DNA from: CAYPHJ01 sp964410485
Lineage (GTDB): Bacteria > Desulfobacterota > Binatia > UBA9968
Reading direction: 5' to 3'
Length of the DNA stretch: 64,000 nucleotides
Assembly (NCBI GenBank): GCA_964410485.1
Contig: CAYPHJ010000009.1
Coordinates: forward strand, 4,279-68,278
Part shown: in pieces, positions 1-8,618 of the stretch
Layout of the letters: each line of letters starts with the position of its first letter
Position numbering within the stretch: the stretch's first letter is position 1
Notes under the pieces: model-generated
What the model was told of the DNA's origin: nothing
Seen by the model: only the letters and a program-made list of their open reading frames with translations
Database searches by the model: none
Program-made: the position numbers and the translations under genes

Positions 1-1
1 G

Positions 2-121
2 CGTGTTCAAGCCAAGATTAGAAAACTGAAACGATTGACGCGTCACCTGGCGCGCGAGGCCAAACAGGCGAAGCCCGCTGCGGTCGCGGCGCCTGCGCAA
101 ACACCGCCGCCGGCTGCCTGA
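2..121 (+). CDS. 3' end of an unidentified gene
   Basis: An open frame enters from the left edge and stops at a TGA ending at 121. The visible 39 residues begin with a basic stretch (RVQAKIRKLKRLTRHLAREA) and end in an Ala/Pro-rich tail. This looks like a disordered C-terminus, but the family cannot be named from so little. It lies 5 bases before the radical SAM gene on the same strand, so the two may be co-transcribed. The tail could also be a chance open frame. Confidence 0.4.
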   Translation, partial: RVQAKIRKLKRLTRHLAREAKQAKPAAVAAPAQTPPPAA

Positions 122-126
122 GTGTC

Positions 127-1188
127 ATGAAAGCTGCGCCTCCGCCACGCGGTCGCGGATCTGCCAGCAACCCCAAAAACCGCTTCGAGTCTATCGAGCG
201 GATCCCCGAACCGACGGACGATAACGACGAACGCCCTTCGCCGCACACGCAATTCTTCACCGACCGTTCAAGATCGATCATCGCATACAATGACAGCCCG
301 GATGTCGGCTTCAACGCCAGCTTGAACGTCTACCGGGGTTGCGAGCATGGTTGTATCTACTGCTACGCACGCCCAACGCATGAATACCTCGGGTTCTCTT
401 CCGGTCTCGACTTTGAGAGCAAAATCATGGTCAAGGATGACGCGCCGGAACTGCTGCGCCAGGAGCTTGGAGATCCGAGATGGAAGCCGCAGGTTCTCGG
501 CATGAGCGGCGTGACCGACTGCTATCAGCCTGTGGAAAAAGAGCGCCGACTGACGCGCCGGTGTCTGGAAATTTTGCTGGAGTTTCGCAACCCGGTGGTG
601 ATCGTGACAAAGAACTATCTGGTTACGCGTGATATCGATATCTTGTCCGAACTGGCGCGCTATCGGTGCGCCGGAGTTACGATCTCGTTGACGACCCTTG
701 ATCCTAAACTCGCATCTCTCATGGAGCCCCGCGCCTCCAGCCCGGCCAGGCGTTTGGCGACGATTCGAGCTCTGGCACAAGCAGATATTCCCGTCGGTTA
801 CCTCCAGGCGCCTATGATTCCCGGTCTGACCGATAGCGAGGCGCCTGCCATTGCTCGAGCGGCTGCCGACTCCGGAGCGAGCTTTGCAGGGTACGTCGCC
901 TTGCGTCTGCCGTTTGCGGTCAAGTCGTTGTTCGAGGATTGGCTCGAGCAGCATTTTCCGCAACGCAAAGAAAAAGTGCTGAATCGCATCCGCGCGATTC
1001 GCGGCGGCAAGCTCAACGATCCGAACTTCAACAGCCGAATGCGCGGTGAAGGCATCTTCGCCGAGCATATGGAAGAGCTCTTTCAAATCGCGTGCAAGAA
1101 AGCCGGCATTGGCAAGAGATGGCCAGAGCTAACGACCAAGCACTTCCGGAGATCAGGAAACTTCCAGCTGGACTTGTTCGACGGGTGA
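127..1188 (+). CDS. PA0069-family radical SAM protein
   Basis: The 353-residue protein carries a radical SAM cluster motif, CEHGCIYC, with Cys72, Cys76 and Cys79 expected to bind a 4Fe-4S cluster and S-adenosylmethionine. The surrounding YRGC...YCYARPTHEYLG pattern is typical of the PA0069/Rv2578c group, which is related to spore photoproduct lyase (SplB-like, COG1533). The reaction of this group is not established, so no substrate is proposed. The length is normal for the family. The N-terminal 45 residues are basic and poorly structured, as in relatives. The ATG at 127 follows the upstream stop by 5 bases. The family assignment is confident; the function is not. Confidence 0.85.
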   Translation: MKAAPPPRGRGSASNPKNRFESIERIPEPTDDNDERPSPHTQFFTDRSRSIIAYNDSPDVGFNASLNVYRGCEHGCIYCYARPTHEYLGFSSGLDFESKIMVKDDAPELLRQELGDPRWKPQVLGMSGVTDCYQPVEKERRLTRRCLEILLEFRNPVVIVTKNYLVTRDIDILSELARYRCAGVTISLTTLDPKLASLMEPRASSPARRLATIRALAQADIPVGYLQAPMIPGLTDSEAPAIARAAADSGASFAGYVALRLPFAVKSLFEDWLEQHFPQRKEKVLNRIRAIRGGKLNDPNFNSRMRGEGIFAEHMEELFQIACKKAGIGKRWPELTTKHFRRSGNFQLDLFDG

Positions 1189-1402
1189 GGTTCATGCCCT
1201 CATCTCGGATCCTCTCTGCCGAAGCCCGGCATGCCAGCTAAGGACTGTACGGTGCTTTACTAACTCGGCCGCTCAGAAGAAATCCCCCGGTCCTACGGCC
1301 CGCCCCGTTTTTCATTAGAGGCGACGGGATTTGCAGGCGTTTGGTCGGTGCCCACTCGGGCGTGACAAGGCCACAGGAAAGCTCCCTATGTGAGGGATCA
1401 TT

Positions 1403-2560
1403 TTGAATATTTTTGATGTCGCGGTTGTCGGTACCGGGACGATGGGAAGCTTCGCGTGTCTGGAACTCGCCAGACGAAAACTCAGAGTCATCGGCATCGA
1501 TCAGTTTACACCGCCGCACAATCGAGGGAGCCACACGGGGGACACCCGCATCTTTCGAACTGCTTACGCAGAGCATCCCGGTTATGTGCCTTTGGCGCAA
1601 CGGGCTGGTCTGCTTTGGGATCAATTGGGCGAGGAGGCGGGCTCCGAATTTCTTCATCGAACGGGACTGCTGAGCCTCGGACCCGAAAGTGGCGCTTTGA
1701 TTGCAGGCACGCGGGCCAGCGCGGCCTCTCATGGCATCGCTATCGAGGAACTATCGCCGAGTCAGGTGCGCTCCCGATTCCCTGCGTTTGACCCGCCTGG
1801 CGGATGGGTGGGGCTTTTCGAGGCCACAGCCGGATGGCTCGATGTCGATGCGGTGCTGCGGTTCGGACTCGCGAGCGCGAGGCGCGCGGGCGCCGAGCTG
1901 CGCATGAATATCAAAGTGGACCACTGGGTACACCGGGATGGCGAATTCGAAATCAGAGCCGCGGGCGAAAAGTTTACGACAAAATCGCTGGTGGTGACTG
2001 CAGGAGCCTGGGCAAGCAGGCTTCTGGATGACCTCGGCTTGTCGCTTACTGTTCTTCGGAAGTCCTTGATATGGGTAGCTCCACTTCGTCCAGAGCTATT
2101 TGCGCCCGATTTCTTTCCGGTGTTCGTAGCTCGAGATGACTTCTTCTACGGCTTTCCGAACATCCACAACGTCGGCGTGAAACTGGCGATTCACGCCAAT
2201 GGTGATGCGCGGGCGGCGGATCCAGACGCGCCTCTATTGGAGCCCGACGGGCATGAGATCGATTCAGTGCTCGCGATGGCGGCGGAGTTGCTACCTCACC
2301 TCGCCGGCCCCGTAGCGCAAGCTCGTGCGCGCTTGGCCCGGGCGAAAACCTGTTTATACACGATGACGCCGGATGAGCACTTCGTGATTGACCGGCACCC
2401 TCAGGTCGAGAACTTGTTCATCGCAGCCGGTTTCTCCGGCCACGGGTTTAAATTTGCTACTGCCATTGGTGAGCTGCTAGCTGACTGGGTTTGTGGTCAG
2501 AAATCCACACTGCCGATAGATTTCCTGAGGTTAAAACGCGATGGTCTAATGAAGCCATAG
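1403..2560 (+). CDS. Sarcosine oxidase / N-methyltryptophan oxidase-like FAD enzyme
   Basis: This 385-residue flavoprotein belongs to the monomeric sarcosine oxidase/SolA group, which oxidatively removes methyl groups from N-methyl amino acids and releases H2O2. An N-terminal Rossmann motif GTGTMG (residues 10-15) binds FAD. Cys317 in KTCLYTMTPD fits the cysteine that holds FAD covalently, and Lys260 in GVKLAIH fits the oxygen-activating lysine. The C-terminal AAGFSGHGFK motif is conserved in the family. The start is a TTG at 1403 preceded by GAGGG; the first later ATG would cut into the FAD-binding motif. The substrate is not identifiable. It is flanked by non-coding DNA and probably transcribed alone. 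Confidence 0.85.
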   Translation: MNIFDVAVVGTGTMGSFACLELARRKLRVIGIDQFTPPHNRGSHTGDTRIFRTAYAEHPGYVPLAQRAGLLWDQLGEEAGSEFLHRTGLLSLGPESGALIAGTRASAASHGIAIEELSPSQVRSRFPAFDPPGGWVGLFEATAGWLDVDAVLRFGLASARRAGAELRMNIKVDHWVHRDGEFEIRAAGEKFTTKSLVVTAGAWASRLLDDLGLSLTVLRKSLIWVAPLRPELFAPDFFPVFVARDDFFYGFPNIHNVGVKLAIHANGDARAADPDAPLLEPDGHEIDSVLAMAAELLPHLAGPVAQARARLARAKTCLYTMTPDEHFVIDRHPQVENLFIAAGFSGHGFKFATAIGELLADWVCGQKSTLPIDFLRLKRDGLMKP

Positions 2561-2641
2561 TGCTTCACGAGGTGTTCAAAGGGCTTCACTCCTTCATCAG
2601 ACCCCCCTTCGTTCATCCCCGCGACGAGACTGCGTTGGGAC

Positions 2642-2734
2642 GTCATTCTGAGGAGCCCCGCGACGAAGAATCTGCTTTTCTTCGTTCCTACCCGAATTAA
2701 AAAAGCAGATCCTTCACTGCCGTTCAGGATGACA
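2642..2734. repeat. REP/MITE-like inverted repeat, copy 1
   Basis: The outer ends GTCATTCTGA (2642) and TCAGGATGAC (2725-2734) are near-perfect inverted copies. An inner pair, GAAGAATCTGCTTTT and AAAAGCAGATCCTTC, forms the rest of a long hairpin. The same architecture recurs at 55831-55932, and a diverged relative lies at 47627-47723. No coding content is seen. It lies between two convergent genes, so it could also act as a transcription or mRNA 3'-end barrier (inference). Confidence 0.75.
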
Positions 2735-2838
2735 CTAGCCGCCAAGTTGGGTAGAGTCTGAACGTAGGAGGAAAGGGTATTTGAGTCTGAGATTATCTGA
2801 GATCTGTGATTTGAGATTCGTCGCGAACCGAGGATGGG

Positions 2839-3189
2839 TCAATCGCAATAGTACTCAATTGTGTATCCGTTTGGATCACGAAAATAAATAGCGTGCTTGC
2901 CGCGGCGTTCGTCGATCTTGATCTTCTTTTCTTTCAACTGCTTCTCCAAGCGCTTTAGGCCTGCGGGCGTCGTTTTGAAGCCAAAATGCTGTAATGGTTC
3001 GCTGGCGGAGAACTCTTCGCGCGTACGGACAAAATTCAGCAGATCTTGGCAGCCGGGGGAGCGCAGAAACAGCATGTTGGGCGGCACGCGGAACGCGACC
3101 TCCAGCCCGAGGACTCCCGTATAGAAGTGTTCGGTTTTGATGAGATCGCGGGTCAACAGAGCGATGTGAAGAAGGCCCTTGTCTGGCAT
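2839..3189 (-). CDS. VOC-family (glyoxalase/dioxygenase fold) protein
   Basis: This 116-residue protein has the vicinal-oxygen-chelate fold pattern: an early HIALLTRDL strand, FYTGVLGLEV, and a C-terminal RDPNGYTIEYY. His8, His67 and the Glu in IEYY are candidate metal ligands by family analogy. Members range from glyoxalases and fosfomycin-resistance enzymes to extradiol dioxygenases, and the sequence alone does not pick one. The start at 3189 is preferred because AAGGAG lies 9 bases upstream; a longer frame back to 3237 has no such site. The gene is transcribed towards the flavoenzyme gene and shares its 3' space with the inverted repeat. Confidence 0.8.
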   Translation of the reverse strand: MPDKGLLHIALLTRDLIKTEHFYTGVLGLEVAFRVPPNMLFLRSPGCQDLLNFVRTREEFSASEPLQHFGFKTTPAGLKRLEKQLKEKKIKIDERRGKHAIYFRDPNGYTIEYYCD

Positions 3190-3295
3190 GGAGATGTGCT
3201 CCTTTTTGAGGCATTGATGTGAAAATTGTTTCACCAAACGATTTGAAGAAATCTATCGCACTTGCCTCGCCGAGCCGGTAAAGAAAGCCAGGCAA

Positions 3296-3433
3296 ATCCA
3301 AAATCCGAAGCACGAAATCCGAAACAAATCCGAATAATCAAATCTCAAATCAAAACTCCGATTTCGTTTAAACCCATGAGCTATTGCGTTATTTGGATTT
3401 GTTTGGAAATTCGGATTTCGAATTTGGTGCTTC
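3296..3433. repeat. AT-rich imperfect palindrome of AATCCGAA-type iterations
   Basis: This stretch fills the gap between the divergent VOC and MFS genes. The left arm iterates AAATCCGAA-like units (about 3300-3335). The right arm (about 3390-3432) carries the complementary TTTCGGATTT-type units, including GAAGCACGAAAT against a TTTGGTGCTTC end. It is much richer in A and T than the flanking genes and has no open frame. It resembles a degenerate hairpin-forming intergenic repeat and could hold promoters for both divergent genes, but I see no clear -35/-10 pair. Confidence 0.55.
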
Positions 3434-3538
3434 TACTCTCATATAGCTTAGCGGCTGTCCGAGAATCAACCTGATCCGCGCTTTCAGAATTAAGCATTCC
3501 CTGTTACTTTGAGTGCACCCGCGGTTCAATCCGGCCTC

Positions 3539-4852
3539 ATGGACAACTCTGTCGCTCAAAATCAGGTGAGACAATCGCGCATCTTCTACGGCTGGTATGT
3601 TGTCGGCGTCGGTTTTTTGTCGCATATCGTCTGCGCGTTTCACCTGTCGAGCACACTCAGTGTCTTTCTCAGACCGTTGACGGAAGATCTGGGCGTCTCG
3701 CGCGGTGTGTTCTCTCTCTTGCGTTCCGGAGAGATCGTTATCGGCGCGCTTATGGCGCCATTTGTGGGAGCGTGGGTTGATCGTTACGGCGGGAGGTGGC
3801 TCATGGCGGGCGGGGCGGCTCTTGCTGGAGTCGGGTTCATTCTTTTGAGCCAGGTCACGGCGTTTTGGCAGTTTCTCCTGGTGCGCTGGCTGCTTGTCAC
3901 AGTGGGTGGTGTTTTCATGTGCACGATGGTCATTACAGTGACGATTTCGCGCTGGTTTGTCATAAAACGAGGCCGAGCCATCGCCACCGCCACTCTGGGA
4001 CAGGGGATTTCGAAGGTTGGCATTCCGGTTCTTGCGGCGAGCCTATTTGTCTGGTTGGGATGGCGTCACACCTGGACGGTATTTGGTATCTTCACGCTCG
4101 TGTTAGTCGTTGTTCCCGCGATTATTTTTATGCGCCGCAGTCCGGAGGATTTGGGACTGCAGCCCGACGGCATCAGCTCGTCGAGTTCCGAGACGCGCTC
4201 GCCGACCGCGCCAACTCGCTCGTGGCGCGATGCTGGAGCGCTGGACAGCGCCGCGATCTGGACGCGCCGTGAAATCCTGCGCACGCGCGCATTCTGGTCG
4301 CTGTGCTTGAGCTTTGGCATGGCGAACGTGGGAATCGCCGGACTAAATCTTCACGTATTTGCCCATGTTTCCGACCTCGGTTACCCCAGTTTCATTGCCG
4401 CCACGGTCATGAGCGTGATCGCGTTCACGCAACTTGCTTCGACCATGATCTGGGGCTTCATCAGCGAACGAGTAGAGATCCGCAAGATAACGATGCTGAT
4501 GTTCATGATTCAAGCCGCCGGCCTGGGTATGGTCGTGGCGAGCAGCGAATTGGCGGTACTCTACGCCGGTTTTTTTCTTTACGGCAGCGGTCTCGGTGGA
4601 AGTCTCGTTTTGCAGGAGATGATCTGGGCGACCTACTATGGGCGTGCCTCACTGGGAACCGTGCGCGGCTTGGCAACGCTGATCACGCATGCTTTTGGCG
4701 CGGCGGGCGCGCCCTTCTTCGGTTTTATTTTTGATGCTACCGGGAGTTACTCGATCTCCTTTGTCATGTTTGCAGTCGCCCTGTTGGCAGCGGCCTTATT
4801 GACGCTTTGGACTCGACCTCCACAAAAACACGGCAAAGCTGACGCCCAATAG
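3539..4852 (+). CDS. MFS transporter (monocarboxylate/oxalate-type)
   Basis: This integral membrane carrier of 437 residues has about 12 hydrophobic segments. The loop between TM2 and TM3 carries the MFS signature GAWVDRYGGR. The FYGWYVV opening and the overall pattern match the MCT/OFA-like group that moves organic acids, but the substrate cannot be read. ATG at 3539 is preferred; a TTG 30 bases upstream (3509) is in frame and possible, and neither has a strong ribosome site. The central loop between TM6 and TM7 is Ser/Thr-rich. A similar carrier is found at 20694. Confidence 0.85.
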   Translation: MDNSVAQNQVRQSRIFYGWYVVGVGFLSHIVCAFHLSSTLSVFLRPLTEDLGVSRGVFSLLRSGEIVIGALMAPFVGAWVDRYGGRWLMAGGAALAGVGFILLSQVTAFWQFLLVRWLLVTVGGVFMCTMVITVTISRWFVIKRGRAIATATLGQGISKVGIPVLAASLFVWLGWRHTWTVFGIFTLVLVVVPAIIFMRRSPEDLGLQPDGISSSSSETRSPTAPTRSWRDAGALDSAAIWTRREILRTRAFWSLCLSFGMANVGIAGLNLHVFAHVSDLGYPSFIAATVMSVIAFTQLASTMIWGFISERVEIRKITMLMFMIQAAGLGMVVASSELAVLYAGFFLYGSGLGGSLVLQEMIWATYYGRASLGTVRGLATLITHAFGAAGAPFFGFIFDATGSYSISFVMFAVALLAAALLTLWTRPPQKHGKADAQ

Positions 4853-4897
4853 AGATGACTAAAGTTGTTCACCTGTGCTCCAACTGTGTCGAGCACT

Positions 4898-4927
4898 GCC
4901 GGCCACTCCGCAAACCGGCCTTTCTGT
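4898..4927 (+). terminator. Possible weak terminator after the MFS gene
   Basis: A short GCCGG/CCGGC stem with a 12-base loop is followed by TTTCTGTTT. It lies 45 bases after the MFS stop and before the Mla operon, where a terminator would be expected. The stem is only 5 base pairs, so support is modest. Confidence 0.3.
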
Positions 4928-4983
4928 TTCACAGTTGAGCTTTGGGGCGGGATCGAGGACAATTCCACTGCCGTACACATGTT

Positions 4984-6123
4984 ATGGAACAATCCCCTTC
5001 TTCAAATATCGCGTTGCGAATCGGAGAAGCGCGAGACGGTGTGTTCACCCTTGTGATCGAAGGTCGTTTGGATTCGCGCAACACGGGCCGGATCTGGCGC
5101 CAGGCGAACGAAGCCGTAACGCGGGCGGGAAGTCGAAAAGTCGTTCTGGACGCGGCAGGAGTCGAGTACTGCGACGGTACGGGAATCGCGCTGCTAGCGC
5201 GATTGCGCCAAAGGCAGCAGCAGGCTGGCGGTATACTGGACATCCGGGGCTTGCGTCCAGAGTTTCAGCAGCATCTGGACGCTTGGCAACCTGAGGAGTT
5301 GCAACGGTTTGAGCCGAGACCTAAACCGCGCATTAGCGCCGTGGAGGGGATCGGTAAATCGGTCGTCGAGCTGTGGAACGACACACGATCGTTGATTGGG
5401 TTTGTCGGCGAGTTGACCGTTGCTCTTGCCATGGCAGTGCTTCGACCTCACCGTGTCCGGTGGGGAGAGATGCTGCGCATCGCGGAGGCTGTCGGTGTCA
5501 ACGCCTTGCCGCTCGTCGCCCTGGTCGGTTTTCTCATGGGCTTGATCATGGCCTTTCAAGCCGCGATCCCGCTGGGCCGCTTTGGCGCCCAGGTTTTTGT
5601 TGCCAATTTGATTGGCCTGTCAATCTTGCGCGAGATCGGACCATTGATGACGGCCATTGTTTTGGCTGGGCGGTCCGGTTCGGCTTTTGCTGCCGAGCTA
5701 GGTACGATGAAAGTTCGCGAGGAGATCGACGCGCTGATCACCATGGGGCTCGATCCCATACGCTTCCTGGTTGTAACACGTGTCATCGCGGCGGTGCTGA
5801 TGGTGCCGCTCTTAACGATCTTCGCCGATTTGATTGGCGTCCTGGGCGGTTCGCTGGTTCTCGTATCGCTGGGCTTTTCTTCGAATACGATTCTCACACA
5901 GATGCAGACCACGGTAACGTATGTAGATTTTCTCGGCGGCCTCATAAAATCGTTTGTCTTCGGCATCCTGGTTGCCGGAATTGGATGCCTCAGGGGTCTG
6001 GAAACGACGACTGGCGCGCGCGCGGTCGGGGAAGCCACGACCAGTGCCGTAGTCAGCGGTATCGTCTTAATTGTTTTGGCCGATGGGGGTTTTTCGATTA
6101 TCTATTATTACTTGGAGATTTAG
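4984..6123 (+). CDS. mlaE: MlaB-MlaE fusion: STAS domain plus lipid-transport ABC permease
   Basis: This is the inner-membrane permease of an Mla/MCE phospholipid transporter. Residues 10-100 form a STAS domain (VVLDAAGVEYCDGTG), the role played by separate MlaB in E. coli, where it controls the ATPase. Residues 125-379 form the MlaE/YrbE permease, with the family hallmark AGRSGSAFAAELGTMKVREE. The protein has 379 residues against about 260 for MlaE without STAS, consistent with a fusion. ATG at 4984 is used; an in-frame TTG at 4942 would add 14 unrelated residues. It is the first gene of a tight four-gene unit with the ATPase, MCE protein and lipoprotein. Confidence 0.93.
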   Translation: MEQSPSSNIALRIGEARDGVFTLVIEGRLDSRNTGRIWRQANEAVTRAGSRKVVLDAAGVEYCDGTGIALLARLRQRQQQAGGILDIRGLRPEFQQHLDAWQPEELQRFEPRPKPRISAVEGIGKSVVELWNDTRSLIGFVGELTVALAMAVLRPHRVRWGEMLRIAEAVGVNALPLVALVGFLMGLIMAFQAAIPLGRFGAQVFVANLIGLSILREIGPLMTAIVLAGRSGSAFAAELGTMKVREEIDALITMGLDPIRFLVVTRVIAAVLMVPLLTIFADLIGVLGGSLVLVSLGFSSNTILTQMQTTVTYVDFLGGLIKSFVFGILVAGIGCLRGLETTTGARAVGEATTSAVVSGIVLIVLADGGFSIIYYYLEI

Positions 6124-6124
6124 T

Positions 6125-6898
6125 GTGGTGCGGGATAAACGGGAACCGATCGTTGAGGTGCGCAATCTGACCGCGGCCTATCAAGGGAATGTAGTTCTCG
6201 ATCAGATCACCTTCGAAGTGTACCGCGGCGAGGTTTTTATCATCGTCGGCGGTTCGGGTTCCGGCAAGAGCACGCTCCTCAAGCATATGATCGGCCTGTA
6301 CCGGCCTGCCTCCGGACAGGTGCTGATCAAGGGCGAGGACATCACGGCTGCCCAGGGTCAGCAGAGACTTAAGATCCTGAGAACATTTGGCGTCACTTAT
6401 CAGAGTGGGGCCTTGTTCGGTTCGATGACCGTGCTCGAAAACGTATGTCTTCCCCTCGAGGAGTTCACGGATCTGCCGGCGGAAGCCATCCGTCTGGTCG
6501 GGCTGATGAAACTGAAGCAGGTCGGGCTGGAAGGGTTTGCTGATTATATGCCAGCGGAGCTAAGCGGCGGTATGCAGAAGCGCGCAGCCATTGCCCGCGC
6601 CATGGCCCTGGACCCGGAGCTTTTGTTCCTCGACGAGCCTTTAGCGGGGCTCGATCCTGTCACCTCCGCCGAGCTAGACGAGTTGGTGATCAGCCTCGCG
6701 CGCACCTTAAAAATTACCTTTTTGGTTGTGACTCACGAGCTGGCAAGCATTTTTGCGATTGCGGATCGTCTCATTATGTTGGATAAGGAAACCAAAGGGA
6801 TTGTGGCTATGGGAGCGCCCGACGAATTGCGTCAACACAGTGACAATCCACGGGTCCGCCAGTTTTTCTCACGTCAGGCCGCGCGCGAATCCACTTAA
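6125..6898 (+). CDS. mlaF: Mla-type ABC transporter ATPase
   Basis: This cytoplasmic ATPase energises the MlaE permease. In 257 residues it shows Walker A GGSGSGKST (42-50), the Q-loop region, the ABC signature LSGGMQKR (146-153), Walker B LLFLDEP (166-172) and the switch histidine in VVTHEL. The start is GTG: tandem GTG codons at 6125 and 6128 follow the permease stop by one base, so translation is probably coupled. The sequence is closest to MlaF/Ttg2A-type importer ATPases, as expected from its partners. Confidence 0.95.
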   Translation: MVRDKREPIVEVRNLTAAYQGNVVLDQITFEVYRGEVFIIVGGSGSGKSTLLKHMIGLYRPASGQVLIKGEDITAAQGQQRLKILRTFGVTYQSGALFGSMTVLENVCLPLEEFTDLPAEAIRLVGLMKLKQVGLEGFADYMPAELSGGMQKRAAIARAMALDPELLFLDEPLAGLDPVTSAELDELVISLARTLKITFLVVTHELASIFAIADRLIMLDKETKGIVAMGAPDELRQHSDNPRVRQFFSRQAAREST

Positions 6899-6933
6899 AC
6901 GAACCGGGCCTTAGTTGTCCTTTCGGGTCTCAA

Positions 6934-7992
6934 ATGGAAAACACCGGCTATTTTAAAATTGGACTTTTTGTCATTAGCGCGATTATGATTGCCCTCGTTG
7001 GCGTTGTTATCCTGGGCGGCGGATATTTGTTGCAGCATAAATACATTATCGAAACGTATATCGATGAGTCCGTCCAGGGGCTTGATATTGGCTCGCCCGT
7101 AAAGTTTAGGGGAGTACCCATCGGAAAGGTGGATGAGATTACCCTGACGAGCATGGAATATCCAACCCAGCGCCGGTATGTTCTAGTGCGCGCCGGGATC
7201 TCCCCTGATTGGTTCCGCTTTCAGTCGGGCGATCCGGCGAGACGGGAACTCATAGTAGAAGTGGAAAAAGGACTGCGCGTACGATTGGCGCCGCAGGGAT
7301 TGACCGGTCAAGCTTATCTGGAGGCCGATTACCTCGACCCGCTGCGCAGCCCGCCCCTCGAAATTGACTGGCGCCCGGACCACCCATATGTTCCCTCTGC
7401 GTTAAGCAGGATCACACAATTCACCGATGCGTTTGAAAGCATCATGCGCAATCTCGAGGACATCGATATCCCGCGTCTCGTGCAAACAGTGGACAAATCG
7501 ATGGCGGTGGTGAGCCGATTGGTGGAGGACGCCGAGTTTGATAAAATTAGCGTCCAAGCAGTAGCTCTGTTATCGGAGCTGCGGCAGACCAATCAGCAAC
7601 TCAAGGGTCTTGTTGGTGGCCCGGAGCTCAAAGTGACCCTACGGGACGCTGCGGTTGCCGCTTCCACGGCGCGTCAAATTCTCGAGCGGGCCGACAGGCC
7701 GCTCAGCCAGTTGGTTGCCGACCTGCCAAAAACGTCCGAGAGTCTCGATCGTTTAGTGCGGCGACTGGATGAGGTTGCGGCCACACTGCCCGACACCGGA
7801 GCGGAGGTCAGACAGACGCTTCAGAGCTTGAACCGGCTGATCGGCAGCCAGCAGCAGGATATTGAAAGGACGATCGAAAACCTGCGTGTGATGTCGGAAA
7901 ACATCAAAGAGGTCGTTGACAACACGGCAAAGTATCCCTCTCAGGTGCTCTTTGGGTCGCCGCCGCCGCCATCGAAAGTCATGGGACGATGA
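6934..7992 (+). CDS. mlaD: MCE-domain lipid-binding protein (MlaD-like)
   Basis: This inner-membrane-anchored periplasmic protein captures lipid for the MlaEF complex. A transmembrane helix (about residues 9-31) is followed by one MCE domain (about 38-120) with the typical SPVKFRGVPIGKVDEI. The remaining 230 residues are helical and coiled-coil-like, with repeated LxxL and RLxxxx patterns. The total is 352 residues, longer than E. coli MlaD (about 180) and closer to the longer MCE proteins of Pqi/Ttg2C type, whose helices can form a tunnel. ATG at 6934 lies 35 bases after the ATPase stop. Confidence 0.92.
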   Translation: MENTGYFKIGLFVISAIMIALVGVVILGGGYLLQHKYIIETYIDESVQGLDIGSPVKFRGVPIGKVDEITLTSMEYPTQRRYVLVRAGISPDWFRFQSGDPARRELIVEVEKGLRVRLAPQGLTGQAYLEADYLDPLRSPPLEIDWRPDHPYVPSALSRITQFTDAFESIMRNLEDIDIPRLVQTVDKSMAVVSRLVEDAEFDKISVQAVALLSELRQTNQQLKGLVGGPELKVTLRDAAVAASTARQILERADRPLSQLVADLPKTSESLDRLVRRLDEVAATLPDTGAEVRQTLQSLNRLIGSQQQDIERTIENLRVMSENIKEVVDNTAKYPSQVLFGSPPPPSKVMGR

Positions 7993-8618
7993 GCGGTTCT
8001 TTCACTAGATTGCGCGCCGTGATCCTGTGCAGCGTGTCTCTCCTGGTGACCGGGTGTGTGACGATCGAGCGTAGCGAGTATCCCGACAGGCGCTATTTCG
8101 CTCTCCACGCCAGCGGCCAACACAACTCGGCACAACGAACACTAAAAGGGATACTGGAAGTCGCTGAGCTGGGTATATCGCCTCGCTACCAGGGGCAGAG
8201 CTTCGTGTATCGCACATCGGAGGTCGCCTTCGAAACTGATTATTACAACTTGTTTTTGGTCCGCCCCGCGGCGTTGATTTCCGAAGAGGTGCGTAACAGC
8301 CTGGCTGAGTGGCGCGCTTTTGATACTGTTATCAGCTCGTCAAGGCAGTTACAGCCGACACATAGATTGGAAGGCATGGTGCATGCGCTCTACGGCGATT
8401 TTTCAGATTCTGGCGCGGGCAAAGCCGTGCTCCAAGTCCAATTTGTTCTGACGAAAACAGTCCCAATGGGAACCGCCATTCTCATCGACAAGCGATACGC
8501 GCAAGCTGTTCCACTCAGCCGGCGCTCGCCCGAGGCGCTAGTCAAGGCTTGGGATGAAGCCCTGAAGGCTATTATGAAAGCCTTTCTCGCCGATCTTTCT
8601 ATGGCGCCACTAGGTTGA
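7989..8618 (+). CDS. PqiC/ABC-auxiliary family lipoprotein of the Mla operon
   Basis: This 209-residue lipoprotein has a signal peptide ending in the lipobox LVTGC (Cys23). The mature part fits the DUF330/PqiC 'ABC-type transport auxiliary lipoprotein' fold, with an early YFAL strand and a late VPLSRRSPEALVKAWDEALK segment. Such proteins are thought to sit in the outer membrane and dock with MCE proteins to bridge lipid traffic. Its ATG overlaps the mlaD stop by 4 bases (ATGA), so the two are translationally coupled. Its last 9 bases overlap the 3' end of the convergent molybdoenzyme gene. Confidence 0.85.
   Translation: MSGSFTRLRAVILCSVSLLVTGCVTIERSEYPDRRYFALHASGQHNSAQRTLKGILEVAELGISPRYQGQSFVYRTSEVAFETDYYNLFLVRPAALISEEVRNSLAEWRAFDTVISSSRQLQPTHRLEGMVHALYGDFSDSGAGKAVLQVQFVLTKTVPMGTAILIDKRYAQAVPLSRRSPEALVKAWDEALKAIMKAFLADLSMAPLG

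Noticed and set aside
268..1086. Long minus-strand open frame (272 codons) opposite the radical SAM gene
   Set aside because: It lies entirely inside a well-supported gene, has no recognisable motif, and is typical of antisense open frames in GC-rich DNA.
1189..1402. Possible tRNA or small RNA between the first two full genes
   Set aside because: No cloverleaf with TTCRA loop and acceptor stem could be built, and nothing else recognisable was found.
2642..2734. CRISPR-like repeat
   Set aside because: The element is a single fold-back unit, not a series of identical repeats with equal spacers.
5373..6170. 265-codon plus-strand frame overlapping the Mla permease
   Set aside because: It is an alternate frame of the clearly recognised MlaE gene, with Arg/Cys/His-rich composition and no family match.
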